Shown here piece after piece: positions 8,307-10,563 of a stretch of 10,563 nt of DNA. The DNA comes from Parachlorella kessleri (Eukaryota; Chlorophyta; Trebouxiophyceae; Chlorellales; Chlorellaceae): positions 1 through 10,563 of the forward strand of contig BBXU01000238.1 in NCBI GenBank assembly GCA_001598975.1. Reading direction: 5' to 3'. The notes below the pieces were generated by a model. The model was not told the origin of the DNA, did no database searches, and worked only from the letters and a program-made list of their open reading frames with translations. A program made the position numbers and the translations under genes. Position 1 is the stretch's first letter, and every line of letters begins with the position of its first letter.

Positions 8307-8339
8307 GGGGTTGCTGGGCTGGGGGCCTGGGGGCGGGGG
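8307..8339 (+). promoter_or_regulatory. G-quadruplex-forming stretch in the SBP 3' UTR
   Basis: Five G-tracts (4, 3, 5, 5 and 5 G) separated by loops of 5, 2, 3 and 1 bases lie on the coding strand. This fits the usual G3+N1-7 quadruplex pattern in the mRNA and ends 64 nt before the TGTAA element. Confidence 0.6.
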
Positions 8340-8403
8340 TTTGAGTGTGTTGTAGGACAAGCCATGCAGTGGCAACTGCGGGGGCATGGGGGTCGGCGAA
8401 ACC

Positions 8404-8408
8404 TGTAA
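8404..8408 (+). terminator. Candidate TGTAA polyadenylation signal (SBP gene)
   Basis: An exact TGTAA lies 274 nt after the SBP stop codon, a normal distance for a chlorophyte 3' UTR. Confidence 0.5.
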
Positions 8409-9865
8409 CATATGGTCCAATTTTGCTGAACCTTCCTGGCTGGTTTTTCGTGGCTCTTCAACCCTTACAAGCAGTCTTCCTTTTCTGGTTTGTTGGTGCT
8501 TCTACGAAAGAGGTTTTTGGCTGCGTTTCCTGAACGGAGTCCTGAATGAAATAAACCCCCAAGGTTTTTGCTTGCCTTGTTCACACGTTAACGCAGTTTC
8601 ATCAAGATTTGTGATAACCCATTTTTTCCCCTTTCCCGGCTGCTCGACCTTTCTTTGCACTGGGCTTACCTGCGTAGCCAGTCCAGCTTAGCAGCCTGGC
8701 CTTGCATGACCGCGTGTCCCTGCTCTCACCCCTTGGGGTATCGGTTTGCTTCCTGCCCAACGGGGGACCGTCACGGTTAGATATATTAGTAAAAATTGAA
8801 TTGAAAGAATTGTTAGACAAGGCCCAGGAGCCTGTCCGCATTTGTCACCTATTAGCGTGCCACGTCTGTTGTTTCATTTCCCCTGCTGCGAAAGGAGCCG
8901 GCACTGCTTGTTATTCAGTGCATAGTGTGGCATGCTGTTCTGCCGCCCGTGGCTGTGCGGCTTTCTGTCCAGCTGTGCGGTGCATGCCATGTCGTGTTGA
9001 TTTGATGATGGTAGCATGAGGGGGTGATAGGCTTCCTCGTGGTATTACCGGGGTTTGTTTTCATGATTGTACCAGGCCCTGCACACTGGTCTGTAAGGTT
9101 GGCATGTGATAGGATCCTTGCTATTCCCTTGCCTGGGCATATTGGGCTCCAGGGGATGTGTTGTCGGTGTCCCTCATTGTTATTACTGGGGTTCAACTTT
9201 ACACCACAATGTAACTATGTCGGCTCAGTGCTGCTATATAGAAGCCATGGTCGTACAGAAGCCCTGACGGTCATGAGCTGCAGCGTGAGGATTGCCATAC
9301 CAGGGTTAAGCCCCAGGAATAGGCAACTTCCATGGTAGGGATGGGGAAGTCTATCTCAACACACGCACAAAAGGTTCAACACCCACTACTGCGCACTTGA
9401 TTTATCTCTTCAACCACCAACCCACAGTCTTTGCTGCCTCGATTCAAATCCTGCTATACCTGCCCTGCTAGCTTCACTTGTGCCACACCTGCTGGCAAGC
9501 CCAAACGCATGGATCGCACCCACTCCTGTTGGCACACATTCCCCTATCTACCTGCGAGACTCCCCTTTCCTAACACTACCTGCCGCCGATCAATGAAAGC
9601 ATCACACCCCTGCCAGTACAGTTATGCACAACTCTTCCCTTTGCTTGCACAGCCTGCCTTGAACAGAGCATACCTGCATCAAGCCCTGCAAGTCCAGTCC
9701 AACTTCTGCCTCCCTCTCTGTTCACATTGCCCACCAGCTTTCCCAAATACCCGCAATGAAAGAATTCAGTAGACTCGGGCAACACTACAGTCTCACATGT
9801 CGCCGGAATGGCCGGGCTGGCTTCACCTCGACTCCAAGCGCTCCAACTGCTCTAACCGCAACCGC
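8409..9865. other. Convergent 3'-flank between the SBP and DHH-like genes; no gene recognised
   Basis: No frame in this 1.46-kb stretch shows a family motif or the coding character of the neighbouring exons, and no tRNA was recognised by eye. Up to about 9330 the + strand is T- and G-rich; from about 9345 it turns C- and A-rich, that is, T- and G-rich on -. This fits two 3' UTRs meeting. A TGTAA on + at 9210-9214 and a TGTAA on - (TTACA at 9199-9203) lie close together, so the two mRNAs might even overlap at their ends. A short AT-rich patch (about 8776-8818) is unexplained. Confidence 0.45.
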
Positions 9866-10563
9866 CTACGTTTCGACTGCCGCAGCCGCCTGCTTGGTGA
9901 AACCAAACTGCAGCAGCGTCCTGCTGCGCTTCTGCCCCATGGCCACCTGCTCATCACCCCCCTTTCCCACCGGCTGCCCCCGCTTTCCCGCGCTGCCGCC
10001 ACCACCACCCCTGCCAGACGCCCCACCACCGCTCCCAGCGCCTCCCAAGCCCAGCGCGGCACACAGGCGCTCAAACGCCTGGGGGCTCACGCTGCCGCCA
10101 GTGGCCTGGGCATGGCCCCGCGCGAAATCCTCCCCAAGTTCTTCCCGTAGCCCCTCTTGCCGGCCGGCGGCTTCCTTGAGCAGGGCTATGAGGTCGATGC
10201 TGTCCTTGCCGAGAGCCGCGGTGCCGCCGCCCTGCTGCGCTATGCGCGCTGCGAAGTTCACCCTCCCAGGCAGGTAGGCGTCATTAGCGCACACGACCAC
10301 CTACAAGTGGCAAGAGTCAGGGAAGGGATTTTAACCTACTACAGCCGTCCTCATACGACTATGACTTCCGAGCCACTTGCAGGGAATGCCCAGTCAAAGA
10401 CCGCTTCAGCCCCCACAACAGAGGTAGCAACTGTCAATGTAATTCAAAAGGGAAATATTACTCCGTGGCTACTTGGGGCCTAGCCCCGTGGGGCTTCCCC
10501 AAGAAGGACAACCAGTGGTTGACGTGCCTGCGGCGTGGGTTAACGACACCACGGCTGTGTGCC
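9866..10563 (-). CDS. DHH/DHHA1-family phosphoesterase-like protein, C-terminal part
   Basis: The last exon on - runs from 10300 down to the TAG at 9868-9866 (144 codons) after the acceptor cacttgtag. It opens with VVCANDAYLPGRVNFAAR, continues with GKDSIDLIALLKEA, then LGEDFARGHAQATGGSVSP. The pairing 'N..YLPGRVNFA.R' with 'GH.QA.GGS' about 60 residues later resembles the DHHA1 nucleic-acid-binding region at the C-terminus of RecJ/NrnA-type DHH phosphoesterases. The DHH catalytic motifs would lie off the right edge. A Gly-rich linker and KRSRTLLQFGFTKQ follow at the end. A possible previous exon, 10563 down to 10473, is open to the window edge, ends LGKPHGARPQ at a weak donor (caa/gtagcc) and joins in phase 0; it is less certain than the last exon. 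The exact substrate is unknown and the family call is by motif only. Confidence 0.6.
10472..10503. repeat. GC-rich nested inverted repeat (hairpin)
   Basis: The outer arms CTTGGGG (10472-10478) and CCCCAAG (10497-10503) enclose inner arms GCCCC (10483-10487) and GGGGC (10490-10494) around a two-base loop, with a small internal bulge. On - it covers the proposed donor of the second-last DHH-like exon. Confidence 0.8.

Larger units (their letters stand above)
8131..8408 (+). other. SBP 3' UTR to the first TGTAA
   Basis: This non-coding stretch runs from the SBP stop codon to the first TGTAA on + (8404-8408), giving a 3' UTR of about 290 nt. It holds a G-rich stretch (8307-8339) listed separately. 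A second TGTAA at 9210-9214 could give a longer form. Confidence 0.5.

Noticed and set aside
9024..9338. 104-codon + frame with hydrophobic N-terminus (MIGFLVVLPGFVFMIVPG)
   Set aside because: The T/G-rich base composition of the whole stretch explains the hydrophobic codons; no homology motif or splice context was found.
9441..9465. GATTCAAATCC resembling a tRNA T-loop
   Set aside because: The flanking bases do not form a T-stem, and no acceptor, D or anticodon arms can be placed.
3678..10550. Ten-base match gttaacgaca at about 3678 and 10540
   Set aside because: It is a single short match in unrelated contexts with no longer similarity; likely chance.

Overview
The window looks like nuclear DNA of a green alga (Chlorophyta). 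Four signs point there. It holds an SBP (SQUAMOSA-promoter-binding-protein) zinc-finger gene, a family restricted to the green lineage. The genes are cut by many short GT-AG introns (about 100-670 bp). The coding sequence is GC-rich with runs of CAG/Gln. Candidate TGTAA poly(A) signals, the usual chlorophyte form, follow the stop codons. The species cannot be named from the sequence. All gene models were built by hand from protein-family motifs, splice consensus and intron phase; there is no transcript evidence.

Layout, left to right: (1) the 3' part of a SAM-dependent, leucine-carboxyl-methyltransferase-like gene on + (exons 44-198, 772-869, 1189-1298, 1444-1457); (2) a convergent, complete methionine-(R)-sulfoxide reductase (MsrB) gene on - (five exons, 3428 down to 1941, 206 aa) whose N-terminus looks like a plastid transit peptide followed by a twin-arginine thylakoid-lumen signal; (3) a 650-bp divergent intergenic region; (4) a large SBP-domain transcription-factor gene on + (six exons, 4079-8130, 732 aa in this model) whose first zinc finger is cut by an apparent GC-AG intron; (5) a 1.7-kb convergent 3'-flank region without a recognisable gene; (6) the 3' end of a gene on - with a DHH/DHHA1 phosphoesterase-like C-terminus, running off the right edge.

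The orientation is + / - / + / -, so msrB and the SBP gene are head to head while both outer pairs are tail to tail. No operon-like or pathway link between the four genes is evident. In each multi-exon model the exon lengths and phases close to an open frame: msrB uses only phase-0 introns, and the SBP exons total 2199 nt.

The points most worth a second look are the predicted lumenal, one-cysteine MsrB; the SBP domain with a non-canonical GC splice donor, a shortened first-finger loop and a Gln in place of the expected zinc-ligand His; a repeated ten-residue hydrophobic motif in the SBP protein that lies at the starts of its exons 4, 5 and 6; and a tandem duplication of an exon-intron border in the methyltransferase gene.
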